From: Levilactobacillus enshiensis
GTDB taxonomy: Bacteria > Bacillota > Bacilli > Lactobacillales > Lactobacillaceae
Direction: 5' to 3'
Assembly: GCF_007115095.1 (NCBI RefSeq)
Contig: NZ_SULH01000006.1
Location: forward strand, 1 to 64,000
DNA length: 64,000 nt
Shown here: in pieces, positions 1-7,503 of the stretch
Numbering within the stretch: the first letter of the stretch is position 1
How the letters are laid out: each line of letters starts with the position of its first letter
Made by a program: the position numbers and the translations under genes
Notes under the pieces: model-generated
The model's input: the letters and a program-made list of their open reading frames with translations, nothing else
What the model was told of the DNA's origin: nothing
Databases searched by the model: none

Positions 1-891
1 AATATAGTCGACAAACGCAACATACTCATTTTGCTTAGCCTCACTCGCATGTCGTCGAATCACACTAGCAATTTGAGCAAGCGTCTTCGTCTGGTCATAG
101 ACGGACAAATTTAGCCGCTCCATCTTCTCTGACGACTGCTTGACCACTTGCTTAATAGTTGGCGTCAGTTCGTTAGCATTGGCACGCAGAGCCGTACTTG
201 GCACACCCGTATCTCGACTAATGAACCGGTTCAACATCTCACGCTTTGTCATTTCCAATGTAAAATAATCGACATGAAGCTTGGGGTCCTTAGCCATCAT
301 TTGTGCGGCCAGATTGACGCTGTACGCCGTTTTACCAATGCCAGGTCTTGCACCTAGGGTAAAGAGCATACCGCCGTAAAATCCGCCTGCTAGACACGTA
401 TCCAGTTGTGGATATGACTTGATACCAGACTGAACTGGGTGTTCAAGGTTATACCGCAGTTCTTCCGCTTCAGCGTCAATGCTCCCGTCGTCAACATGCT
501 CGTCAATTGAGTTGACGTTATTAATGGCAACCGATAATTTTTCCAAATTGTCATCGTAAGGTGCGTCTTGATACATTTGAATCACTTGGTCTAACTGGTC
601 TTCAGCGTAAACACGGTGTAAGTCCTTAACCATTTCGCCAATATGTGCGTCAGTGACGGCACTACCCCGTATAGCAATCACGTCACTGTAACTCAACGTC
701 ATTTGTTCAAATAGGGTCTTGGCCTTACCGAAAATCGTCATAAGCGAGGGATCGTTGGCTTCCTTCAATGCCACGTACAAAGCTCGATAGTTTCTGTCAG
801 AGAACCACTCAGGATTGATGTTTACTAATTCAACATCCTTAGGCGTCTTAAGCAAGACGGCAATAAGTCCCTGTTCAATTTCGTCATTCAC
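1..891 (-). CDS. DnaB-like replicative helicase of prophage, 3' end beyond window
   Basis: I read this frame directly; 297 codons are open from a GTG at 891 to the left edge, so the C-terminus is missing. The N-terminal ~150 residues resemble the DnaB primase-interaction domain. A Walker A motif GARPGIGKT lies near residue 178, and a Walker B-like FVDYI lies at the very edge. DnaB-family hexameric helicases unwind DNA at the replication fork. The GTG start is favoured because AGGTGAG precedes it and it overlaps the stop of the upstream organiser gene by 8 bp, which implies translational coupling. Family assignment is strong; its loader is probably the product of the next gene. Confidence 0.9.
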   Translation of the reverse strand, partial: MNDEIEQGLIAVLLKTPKDVELVNINPEWFSDRNYRALYVALKEANDPSLMTIFGKAKTLFEQMTLSYSDVIAIRGSAVTDAHIGEMVKDLHRVYAEDQLDQVIQMYQDAPYDDNLEKLSVAINNVNSIDEHVDDGSIDAEAEELRYNLEHPVQSGIKSYPQLDTCLAGGFYGGMLFTLGARPGIGKTAYSVNLAAQMMAKDPKLHVDYFTLEMTKREMLNRFISRDTGVPSTALRANANELTPTIKQVVKQSSEKMERLNLSVYDQTKTLAQIASVIRRHASEAKQNEYVAFVDYI

Positions 892-1648
892 TTAACTCAC
901 CTGCCTCATATTTTTTCTCCAATTCCGCCATATAGTCGGCGACGCGGGCGGAACCCTCTCCAACACTTAAACCCGGTTGTTCAGGGGTTTTCCCTTTTTG
1001 CTTTCTACTCTGCTTAGCTTCATCCAGATACTGGTCAAACTTCTTAGATGATCCAAATAGTGTCCCTGGTCTCAGGTATTGTTCCATCTTTGAATCACCT
1101 AGCCATTGCTTACACTTGAAGACAATGACTAATGCAAAGTCATGTTCCGAATACCCTTCATGGATTCTTGCTCGAATTAACTTTTGATTACCTTCAGCAT
1201 TCTTGAAGCCTCTTCCAGCCTTTTCATTCAAGAAATCAATAATTTCTTTATAGTGGATGGGGTTTTTCTTTTCTTCTGCCCCACTATGGTTCTTATTAAT
1301 ACTTGTAATATTATCTGTCCGATTTTTCGGTATAGGGGTATTCCGATTTTTCGGTATACCCCCCGGAATCACACGAATATATCGGTGGTCAATTTCTTTT
1401 GTTCCATCTTTATAAACGCTTTCCCGCGAAATGTATCCTTTGATTTCCAGAGACTTTAACCACGCCTGAATCGTTGATTTAGCAACTCCATAAAGCTTCA
1501 TGAAATAACTGTCACTCGCCCAGCAAAATCCTTTTTGATTACAAAGCGCCGTAATTTCACCATAGAGTAAGATAGCCTTCCCAGGGAGGTCCCTATCGTA
1601 TCGAACATTGGCCGGAATGATGGCGTAGTAATTAGGTGCTTCTACCAC
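884..1648 (-). CDS. Phage replisome organiser, helix-turn-helix plus conserved phage C-terminal domain
   Basis: This 254-residue protein should bind the phage origin and help load the helicase encoded just downstream. Residues ~1-80 form a winged-helix-like domain (YGVAKSTIQAWLKSLEIKGY). After a low-complexity linker near 95-130 comes the conserved phage C-terminal domain (Phg_2220_C type), recognised by NEKAGRGFKN, ARIHEGYSEHDF and YLRPGTLFG. The start is GTG with AGAAGGGTGG upstream. The gene is coupled to the helicase by an 8-bp overlap. An iteron-like duplication (GGTATAGGGGTATTCCGATTTTTCGG-type, near 1318-1365) lies inside the linker coding region, a common place for a phage origin; that origin role is inference. 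Confidence 0.85.
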   Translation of the reverse strand: MVEAPNYYAIIPANVRYDRDLPGKAILLYGEITALCNQKGFCWASDSYFMKLYGVAKSTIQAWLKSLEIKGYISRESVYKDGTKEIDHRYIRVIPGGIPKNRNTPIPKNRTDNITSINKNHSGAEEKKNPIHYKEIIDFLNEKAGRGFKNAEGNQKLIRARIHEGYSEHDFALVIVFKCKQWLGDSKMEQYLRPGTLFGSSKKFDQYLDEAKQSRKQKGKTPEQPGLSVGEGSARVADYMAELEKKYEAGELSE

Positions 1649-1665
1649 CAGTTTTCACCACCCTT

Positions 1666-2226
1666 CTAGAACGGCAAATCGTCTTCACTGATATCAATCG
1701 AGTCACCTGTGTTAGCAAATGGATCACTTGATGCTGGTGAAGGTGCCGCTGTTCCTTTACCTTTTCTGTTTGATTGGGTTTCATTTGGTCGGCGAACACC
1801 ATTTGGCTTACTTGCCTCAGAGCCTAGTAAGTGGTACCCATTTACTTCTAGGTAAATGTTTCCTTTGTTATTGGGTTCTCCCCAATCAACATCAATTGTC
1901 AGCTTTTTATTCAAAACCGCTTTTGCAAGCTGCGGAATAGATTCAATAGTTACACCGTCACCAACACCCAGTGCAACAACTAAAGTGTTAAAGCGGCGAA
2001 TCGTTTGCTTAAGCTTTTCAGCGTCATCTTTGACCCAGGTCATCGTTTGGTAGCGAATTTCGCCACCTTGGTATTTTCCGTCCAGTACCTGATAGTCCAG
2101 AGTCAACGTTTCACGTCCAGTGCTGGCTTTATCAGCAACGGCTTTAACAATTTGTGCGTTGTACTGGCCCGCTTCTTGAACACCCATTCCCATCACATTA
2201 TTACTATCTGTCGTAAATAAACTCAT
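1666..2226 (-). CDS. DUF669 family phage protein with SSB-like acidic tail
   Basis: The 186-residue protein matches the DUF669 family found in Gram-positive phage replication modules. The N-terminal ~135 residues are a predicted compact beta-rich domain. A Pro/Ser/Gly-rich linker follows, and the protein ends in an acidic tip DISEDDLPF. That tip resembles the C-terminal protein-interaction tail of bacterial SSB (DDDIPF). No separate ssb gene is seen in the module, so this protein may act as the single-strand DNA binder; that is inference. AAGGAGACTAAAAAATA precedes the ATG, and the gene abuts the ATPase gene upstream. Confidence 0.8.
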   Translation of the reverse strand: MSLFTTDSNNVMGMGVQEAGQYNAQIVKAVADKASTGRETLTLDYQVLDGKYQGGEIRYQTMTWVKDDAEKLKQTIRRFNTLVVALGVGDGVTIESIPQLAKAVLNKKLTIDVDWGEPNNKGNIYLEVNGYHLLGSEASKPNGVRRPNETQSNRKGKGTAAPSPASSDPFANTGDSIDISEDDLPF

Positions 2227-2909
2227 TATTTTTTAGTCTCCTTTTTAGTTGTTGCTTCCTTTGGCTTTAATAGTTCATCGGCACTAATCAGCTTTCGATT
2301 GTCCAGCCGATTTTTGGCATGGTTTCCATTTTCGGGATCTAAGTCAATCATTCGCTGACCATCCTTCAGATAGATACGGCCAACAAGGTCAAACATCGAA
2401 GTGAAGGCATTGAACGTCTTTTCATTCATGTCGGCGGCAAAACGTCCCTTACTGCTCAATCCATCCCCGTTACCGGTGTCGATTTGATGTGCCGTGGCAT
2501 AGACGGTCTTGCCGCTTTCCTTAAGCGCCATCCCCAGTTTGCGGAACCAGAGCTGAAGCTTTTGGTAATTTTGCCGACCGTCTTTCGAAGCACCATCGAT
2601 GTTTTCCAACACTAAGTTCTGAAGCGACGTCATGTTATCCAAAACGATCACGTCATATTTTTCATTGGCGAAGGCTCTAACAATCATCGTCGACACAATA
2701 TTCTGAATTTTCGGTGCGTCTTTTTCCTCAATGAGAGCCACGTCAACGTCCTTTTCACCAATCAGCACATTACTAGACAGGTCGAAGCTAAACACGAGCT
2801 TATGCCCCTTAAATTGCTTAATCAGCGTTGTTTTACCGGTACCCCCATCTCCGTAAATGAAGTACATGTTGGGAACGGGCTGAATCGCGCCATCCTTATA
2901 GAATTTCAT
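2226..2909 (-). CDS. Phage AAA/RecA-like ATPase, Sak4-like
   Basis: This 227-residue NTPase has Walker A GDGGTGKTT at residues ~20-28 and Walker B VIVLDN near 86-91. Short RecA-like phage ATPases of this kind (AAA_24/Sak4 group) are linked to single-strand annealing and recombination-dependent replication. The DUF669 protein downstream and DUF1351 protein upstream are usual partners in lactobacillus and lactococcus phages. The ATG is preceded by GAGGAGGGTTAG and touches the end of the DUF1351 gene, so the three genes form one translational block. The Sak4 assignment rests on size, motifs and context. Confidence 0.8.
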   Translation of the reverse strand: MKFYKDGAIQPVPNMYFIYGDGGTGKTTLIKQFKGHKLVFSFDLSSNVLIGEKDVDVALIEEKDAPKIQNIVSTMIVRAFANEKYDVIVLDNMTSLQNLVLENIDGASKDGRQNYQKLQLWFRKLGMALKESGKTVYATAHQIDTGNGDGLSSKGRFAADMNEKTFNAFTSMFDLVGRIYLKDGQRMIDLDPENGNHAKNRLDNRKLISADELLKPKEATTKKETKK

Positions 2910-3824
2910 CTAACCCTCCTCTTTGACTAACTCGACTTTGACTCCTAATTGCTTAGCCCCAGCCCATACTTGACCGAGAGCCTTGTGCGTCCCAGTCAGC
3001 TTGACGGTAATGGACTGTGGGACAACCTCGCCGGTGTCAGTATCGATAGTCTCACCGCCTTGTTTGACCTGATGTGTAGCGTCAATGGCCGCTTGTGCTT
3101 CCTTATGCTTGGCCTCACGGTCAGCCTTCTCTTTGACCTCCTGATCACGTTTAGCAGCGGCTTGATTGATTTGCTTGAAGATATCCGTCAAGGACACTCC
3201 TTGGTTCAGCAGAGCTGCCCAGCCAGCAGGCTCAATGTCCATTTGGTCGGCATACGTCTTGATAGTCTCGATGTCGATAGCTCGTTGGTCACGGTCCTTT
3301 TTGAGTTGGGTCATGTCGGCAGCAATCTCTTCGACCGTTGACTTGGTTAACGCGGTATCGGCCGAATTGGTAGCGGCCTTATTAAGCCATGACGGCCGTA
3401 CCTCAATGTCACTAGCTGACACACCATAGTTCGGTGCCATTTCAGCAATTGTGTCGGTCACCAGTTTGTAGCGTGCTTGACGTTCCTGCTCGGTGACCTC
3501 GGCAATCTTTTCATCAAGTGGATCGATGATAGATTTAATTCGGTCCTTGTACCCGTTCATGATGGCGTCAAACTCAACGATGGGTACTTTGTATTGGCGA
3601 TTAGTTGCCAACCGCGTATCGTTAATAGCCTTCATAATCTTGTTGATGTGAGTGCGCATTCGTTTGGTTTCCGTGATGTTGTCAGCAGTAACTACGAAGT
3701 CTTGACCGTATTTGGCAACAACTTCATCAATAGCCTTCTCAACCTGCTCACGATTGTTGATGACAATTGGTGATGGATTGACCTCAATACTTGGCTGAAA
3801 GTCTACCAGCTCGTTATTTGCCAT
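2910..3824 (-). CDS. DUF1351 family phage protein
   Basis: A 304-residue, strongly helical and charged protein with predicted coiled-coil segments over residues ~25-130 and ~195-245. The layout matches DUF1351, a family of unknown biochemical role encoded next to Sak4-like or other annealing proteins in Firmicute phages. Its place immediately upstream of the ATPase suggests a recombination or replication accessory. The RBS GAAGGGGTGACC precedes the ATG, and the coding region overlaps the small gene upstream by 11 bp. Confidence 0.8.
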   Translation of the reverse strand: MANNELVDFQPSIEVNPSPIVINNREQVEKAIDEVVAKYGQDFVVTADNITETKRMRTHINKIMKAINDTRLATNRQYKVPIVEFDAIMNGYKDRIKSIIDPLDEKIAEVTEQERQARYKLVTDTIAEMAPNYGVSASDIEVRPSWLNKAATNSADTALTKSTVEEIAADMTQLKKDRDQRAIDIETIKTYADQMDIEPAGWAALLNQGVSLTDIFKQINQAAAKRDQEVKEKADREAKHKEAQAAIDATHQVKQGGETIDTDTGEVVPQSITVKLTGTHKALGQVWAGAKQLGVKVELVKEEG

Positions 3825-3996
3825 TGACGGTCACCCCTTCCAACTTGGCCAACTTCATTTCGGTTCGATAAAGCTGTGTGAAATCACGCTTTAAAGATTC
3901 AACCCGTTCAATCGGTGTTTTACCAATTCGTTCCTTGAACGTTTTGATCATTACCTTATAGGCATAAATACGTACATCGTTATGAACTCGTTTCAT
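3814..3996 (-). CDS. Small basic phage protein of unknown function
   Basis: Sixty residues, rich in Lys and Arg, with no motif I recognise. It is supported by a good RBS (GGGAGGG, 6 nt before ATG) and by overlapping the DUF1351 start. It lies in the leftward early operon and probably serves DNA metabolism, but nothing in the sequence fixes a role. Confidence 0.6.
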   Translation of the reverse strand: MKRVHNDVRIYAYKVMIKTFKERIGKTPIERVESLKRDFTQLYRTEMKLAKLEGVTVNGK

Positions 3997-4037
3997 AATT
4001 TCCCTCCCAGTAGATATTGCAAAATTCGATGTTTCCG

Positions 4038-4113
4038 TCTACTCTTGGAGTAGATAATTCTCGTTAGGGATTTTCTACCGCTCGTCGGCACTGCCATGCT
4101 GACGGGCTTTTTT
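4038..4113 (+). terminator. Rightward intrinsic terminator with a preceding perfect hairpin
   Basis: On the + strand, arms GCTCGTC (4080-4086) and GACGGGC (4101-4107) pair with one G-T wobble and are followed by six T. Just upstream, TCTACTC (4038-4044) and GAGTAGA (4048-4054) form a perfect 7-bp hairpin with a TTG loop. All neighbouring genes run leftward, so a rightward terminator here has no annotated partner. It may end an antisense transcript. Confidence 0.6.
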
Positions 4114-4188
4114 CGTGCATTCAATTGCTCAAAGCTAGCAATTCTTAACTTGTGAACCGTCTTTTTACTTATGATTTCTGTCACCTCC

Positions 4189-4410
4189 TCAATAAAAGTC
4201 CCGATAAGATAAGCCACGAACGACCATTTGATATTCGAAATCATTGGCCGAGAGAATAAACATTTCATTAATCATTCGGTTAGTGACTCGTACACACTTC
4301 AAGTTGGCCCAATCGACATAATCCATGAGGTTATTCTTAACGAATCGCCGTTCAGCAGGTTTTGCCATATAAAACGGCTCGTCAATTTTCTTTGTCACTC
4401 TCTTATTCAC
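4189..4410 (-). CDS. Phage early protein of unknown function, GTG start
   Basis: A 73-residue protein with no family I can name. An ATG exists at 4431, but it precedes the RBS. The preferred start is GTG at 4410 because AAAGGTGGTGA sits at the right distance and overlaps the stop of the micro-ORF upstream. Downstream of its stop comes a perfect AGGAGGTGAC with no ordinary start codon. The gene belongs to the leftward early operon. Confidence 0.6.
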   Translation of the reverse strand: MNKRVTKKIDEPFYMAKPAERRFVKNNLMDYVDWANLKCVRVTNRMINEMFILSANDFEYQMVVRGLSYRDFY

Positions 4411-4427
4411 TATTCCGTCACCACCTT

Positions 4428-4505
4428 TCAAAAGTGCCTGTCATACCAGAATCTCAGTAGTCCGCCGATTCCAAAAATTAAAACGAAGATAATTACTGCT
4501 ACCAT
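4428..4505 (-). CDS. 25-residue single-span membrane micropeptide
   Basis: The frame starts at ATG 4505 after AGGTGGTGATGAA and ends with TGA at 4428. It encodes MVAVIIFVLIFGIGG followed by a short charged tail ending DRHF, giving one predicted membrane helix. The next gene's RBS overlaps its stop codon, which is the spacing expected of a translated operon member. Function unknown. Confidence 0.55.
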   Translation of the reverse strand: MVAVIIFVLIFGIGGLLRFWYDRHF

Positions 4506-4520
4506 TTCATCACCACCTGT

Positions 4521-4536
4521 TTCAGCACTGCCCGTG
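4521..4536. repeat. 16-bp repeat, copy 1 (TTCAGCACTGCCCGTG)
   Basis: The same 16 bases occur at 12846-12861, just before the integrase gene. Here the copy lies between the HTH gene stop and the RBS of the micropeptide gene. A core GCAC-TGCCC-GTGC could form a tiny hairpin. Confidence 0.6.
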
Positions 4537-4537
4537 A

Positions 4538-4819
4538 CTAACCATTGTCGATGACTGATAAAACGGCTCGCTTTAACTCGTTTGGATCATAGAAGACTTT
4601 GCTACTTCCCTTCGGCCGATGCTCAATCAGCTTCAATTGTGGCTTGTTCTTAAAACGTTCGTAGAAGTAAGACCGTGACATTGAAAGTACCTTATACGCG
4701 TTGTCCGCATCGACCAACAGGTATTCCCGACACACTCGCTCGATGAGCGGACCAAGCATTGCTTTAGCTTCATCACGGATGATGCCGTCATAGTGTTTTA
4801 CCAATTCAGTAGGATCCAT
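4538..4819 (-). CDS. Excisionase-like / DUF771-like HTH phage protein
   Basis: Ninety-three residues. The C-terminal half reads like a small winged helix of the excisionase or DUF771 type: a turn NAYKVLSMSRSYFYERF followed by a wing with VFYDPNELKRAV. Such proteins bind DNA as phage early regulators or excisionases. The start ATG 4819 has AAGAAGGTGAG upstream. Which of the two roles applies cannot be decided here; its distance from the integrase favours a regulatory role. Confidence 0.55.
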   Translation of the reverse strand: MDPTELVKHYDGIIRDEAKAMLGPLIERVCREYLLVDADNAYKVLSMSRSYFYERFKNKPQLKLIEHRPKGSSKVFYDPNELKRAVLSVIDNG

Positions 4820-4869
4820 ATGTTCTCACCTTCTTACTTAAATAACTTGTCGTGTTGATAGTCAAAGCT

Positions 4870-5043
4870 TCACTGAGCAGGCTTTAAAAGAAGCATCGCA
4901 AATATCAAAAGAGATACAACTTCCAAACATTGCAGAACCACTTTTAAAGAGAATCGAAGGTTAGAATCACGTATTATTATAAATATCAGGGTACTTGGAA
5001 ACGCAATAATACTAATAAGCTGCCAAGCAATGATTCGTGTCAT
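4870..5043 (-). CDS. 57-residue phage membrane peptide with two hydrophobic spans
   Basis: Frame from ATG 5043 (RBS AGAAGGTGG) to TGA at 4870. Two hydrophobic stretches (about residues 4-26 and 36-53) flank a short charged loop IIIRDSNLR. No family recognised. It sits with two other small membrane peptides (4428-4505 and 5058-5135) in the early operon. Possible roles include superinfection control or host membrane remodelling, but these are guesses. Confidence 0.55.
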   Translation of the reverse strand: MTRIIAWQLISIIAFPSTLIFIIIRDSNLRFSLKVVLQCLEVVSLLIFAMLLLKPAQ

Positions 5044-5057
5044 CAAGTACCACCTTC

Positions 5058-5135
5058 TTACTCGAATAGCTTGTCGCCATAATGGCCAATGACGATTCCC
5101 AGAATTAAGAAAAGGATTAATCGTAAAGTAATCAT
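5058..5135 (-). CDS. 25-residue membrane micropeptide
   Basis: Frame from ATG 5135 (preceded by AGGAGAATAAAA) to TAA at 5058, encoding MITLRLILFLILGIVIGHYG and a tail DKLFE. One predicted membrane helix. The strong RBS and the tight spacing to the genes on both sides support translation. Function unknown. Confidence 0.55.
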   Translation of the reverse strand: MITLRLILFLILGIVIGHYGDKLFE

Positions 5136-5147
5136 TTTTATTCTCCT

Positions 5148-5978
5148 TTAATCATCAAGACTTTCATCGACGACAACCGTACCGTTGCTTGTAACGTGAT
5201 AGTTAAGGTATTTTTCACTGCCAAATGGGAGATTTTGATTATAAGCATCAATTAACGCTTTAAGTGCACCTGGTTTAGTAAATGCCTTAACCTTTATTTC
5301 CTCACTAAGACCTGTAGAAACCACCTTCTTAATTAGTCGTTCCTTATCTACCTTGGGATATTGACAAAGGTTGTTAAGAGCTACACATACGTGATTCCGC
5401 TTTGGCGTATTTGTTTCTTTACGGAAGCGTTCGTAGAATTTTAGAAAAGTGACAGTTTTTCCGTAATTCTTGAATTCAAAATTTCCTTTTTTGACGGATT
5501 CATTTTTATATCCGCTGGCATTACCAAATAAACCGATGGAAATTGAAATCGTGGATGTCACGTCAGAATATCCTTGCTCAATCAACCCAGATAGCAGAAT
5601 GTATTGTTCTTTACCCTGATTGGCATAGGCTTCGATATAATCCTTTAGTCCCCATGGACGCTGGATTGTATTCATTCGTACAATGTCATGACGATTAAGT
5701 CCCGGTTTGATAATGTATTCAATTGGTACACCGGCCTTTTTAGCTGCAGCTAATCGATGTTGACCATCGATTACGACATAATCTTCATTGACGATAATTG
5801 GTGAAATTAGTCCCACTTTAGCCTGATTAACCATTTCTTTTTTTAAGAAAACGGTACGGTTGAATTCGCTAAGCTGAAAAATGCTCAACTTGTCTGTCTT
5901 GTAAACAACATTTGATGTTTGACCAACGTGTTGTCCTCTTAAATTTTTATTTGCTTGAAAATTGCGATCATTATTCAT
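5148..5978 (-). CDS. ParB-like nuclease/CTPase-fold phage protein
   Basis: A 276-residue protein with the ParB/sulfiredoxin-type N-terminal domain, marked by VVIDGQHRLAAAKKAG at residues ~68-83. Phage copies of this fold can act in partition, transcription control or as DNA nucleases. It overlaps the upstream DUF3102 gene by 8 bp, so the two are coupled and probably act together. The RBS AGAAGGAGATAT precedes the ATG. No centromere-like repeat array is visible nearby, so plasmid-like partition is not supported. Confidence 0.8.
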   Translation of the reverse strand: MNNDRNFQANKNLRGQHVGQTSNVVYKTDKLSIFQLSEFNRTVFLKKEMVNQAKVGLISPIIVNEDYVVIDGQHRLAAAKKAGVPIEYIIKPGLNRHDIVRMNTIQRPWGLKDYIEAYANQGKEQYILLSGLIEQGYSDVTSTISISIGLFGNASGYKNESVKKGNFEFKNYGKTVTFLKFYERFRKETNTPKRNHVCVALNNLCQYPKVDKERLIKKVVSTGLSEEIKVKAFTKPGALKALIDAYNQNLPFGSEKYLNYHVTSNGTVVVDESLDD

Positions 5979-6819
5979 GTGAAATATCTCCTTCTATAAA
6001 ATTCTGCTTTTTCAGCTTTTCCTTGGTATCACGGCACCACTTTTCAAGTCCGGTGATTGATGCCACCATGGTATTCAATGCATCCGATTGATTAGACAGC
6101 GTTTTAAAATCTGATACGTAGTTAGACGATGCCACTGACGTGAGAAAATCATTGATTTCTTGGTGAAGATTTCGAACACGATTCAATGATGAAATTTCTC
6201 TCTCAAGTTTTTTCTTTTCGACTATCAGTTCGCTATTGTCTTGAACGTCGTTATTTGAGTTTTCAAGCTCTTTACGAAGCTGCTTATTTTCTCGCTCATA
6301 CCGCTCGTTAATTGATTTGGTATTTTCGACAATGCCCTTAAGATAGTCATAGTCGTCGGGAACATCCTTGATATGAATTTCCTTTTCAACGACTTTAGGC
6401 GGCTGATTACGGAGCTTGTCTAACTCTTCGTTGCTCTGTTTAAGTTGTTTCTTGGTCTCACGCAGTTCACGCACAGTCATTTCATCGGGCTTTTTAATCT
6501 CACCAGATGGAAGTTGTTGTGGTTTATCGCGTTCGGATTCAGGCATGGTGGCAATTTCGCTTAGAACTCGCATTCCTAAATGTTGGTACGTGCCATCATT
6601 AGGAAGCTCACTTACTATCTTGATAAATCGACTTGCTTGTGTCCTATCCATATGAATAGAAGACAACCATTTAAGATATTCTCCATGAGCCAAATCATTC
6701 TCTTTCACCCATTTCAATCGACGACCAATCTCAAAGATTGCTTGTCCACCAATTGATTGGTAAGACTTGATTTCGGTGGTCAGTGTTGTTAAATCACTTG
6801 ATAATGATATTTCTTGCAA
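5971..6819 (-). CDS. DUF3102 family phage protein with long coiled coil
   Basis: The 282-residue protein has an N-terminal ~120-residue DUF3102 domain (IFEIGRRLKWVKEND and HMDRTQASRFIKI motifs), then a predicted coiled coil over about 125-245. DUF3102 proteins occur on phages and plasmids, often next to ParB-like genes as here, and are presumed DNA-binding. The start is TTG after AAGGAGGAATG. This is the first leftward gene after the divergent gap at 6820-6893. Confidence 0.75.
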   Translation of the reverse strand: MQEISLSSDLTTLTTEIKSYQSIGGQAIFEIGRRLKWVKENDLAHGEYLKWLSSIHMDRTQASRFIKIVSELPNDGTYQHLGMRVLSEIATMPESERDKPQQLPSGEIKKPDEMTVRELRETKKQLKQSNEELDKLRNQPPKVVEKEIHIKDVPDDYDYLKGIVENTKSINERYERENKQLRKELENSNNDVQDNSELIVEKKKLEREISSLNRVRNLHQEINDFLTSVASSNYVSDFKTLSNQSDALNTMVASITGLEKWCRDTKEKLKKQNFIEGDISHE

Positions 6820-6893
6820 GTGACATTCCTCCTTAAATTTGCTTCATACTTTCAAATTAAGTTGCTGTATCATTAATTTGAAAGGTGGTGAAT

Positions 6894-7172
6894 ATGATGG
6901 ATAATCGAGATATACATTTACACGTTTTACGTTTACTTGATGGACACAAGAATAGTGAGGCCAAGCCTTTAAAAGAAGTCATGAAATTCTTAGTGGGAGA
7001 AAATCATGGTGAAAAGTGGGCCAACGACATTCTTATCTCTATGGACATTAAGCATGATGCATTGATAAATTTGGAATTTATCGCAGATGCTCAGAATCAA
7101 CTTGGATTAGGAAATTATTCCAATTCCGAAAATTATTTAACATCTAAAGGTCAACGCATAGCTAACCTCTAG
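6894..7172 (+). CDS. Small rightward phage protein, possible winged helix
   Basis: A 92-residue reading from ATG 6894 (AAAGGTGG upstream; ATG 6897 is an alternative). The final YLTSKGQRI pattern resembles the wing end of small winged-helix proteins, but I do not recognise a family. It runs against the direction of the surrounding early genes and overlaps the end of the gene at 7162-7449 by 11 bp. That orientation suggests separate control, perhaps in lysogeny. Confidence 0.55.
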   Translation: MMDNRDIHLHVLRLLDGHKNSEAKPLKEVMKFLVGENHGEKWANDILISMDIKHDALINLEFIADAQNQLGLGNYSNSENYLTSKGQRIANL

Positions 7173-7449
7173 GCCATACCCGAAAGGCTTTACCCTGATA
7201 CAAGGCGTAGAGCCTTTCATTTTTATATCCATTAAACAGGTGGTCATATCCACTCTTGTACTTACCGGGAAACAAGACCATATCCGCATCCACTGTTAAA
7301 ATCGGAATACGTTCGATTCCATAATTTCCTTCTATGTCGCGGCTTAATACAGTTCGGTAAACAACTGCCTTATTTTGCGATTCCACCAAGTGATTAGAAA
7401 TGTTTCGTAATTCTTCGAGTAACTCAAGTTGAAATTCATTCTTTTTCAT
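7162..7449 (-). CDS. Phage protein of unknown function
   Basis: Ninety-five residues with an N-terminal helical segment and a beta-rich C-terminal half ending FRVWPRG. The RBS TAAGGAGATTACTC precedes ATG. No family recognised. It lies between the DUF3102 block and the antirepressor gene and is convergent with the short rightward gene at 6894. Confidence 0.55.
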   Translation of the reverse strand: MKKNEFQLELLEELRNISNHLVESQNKAVVYRTVLSRDIEGNYGIERIPILTVDADMVLFPGKYKSGYDHLFNGYKNERLYALYQGKAFRVWPRG

Positions 7450-7503
7450 GAGTAATCTCCTTAGATCCCGTATTTTTCGACCAGGTATTCATATTCAATT
7501 CTC

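Noticed and set aside
1318-1365. Repeated ATTTTTCGGTATA segments as a phage replication origin
   Set aside because: Only two units are visible and they lie in coding sequence of the organiser linker; I mention it in that gene but do not annotate an origin.
3993-4268. 91-codon leftward frame starting at ATG 4268
   Set aside because: Its first part overlaps the better supported gene at 4189-4410. The remaining 59 codons have a perfect RBS but no normal start codon, so I report it only as an observation.
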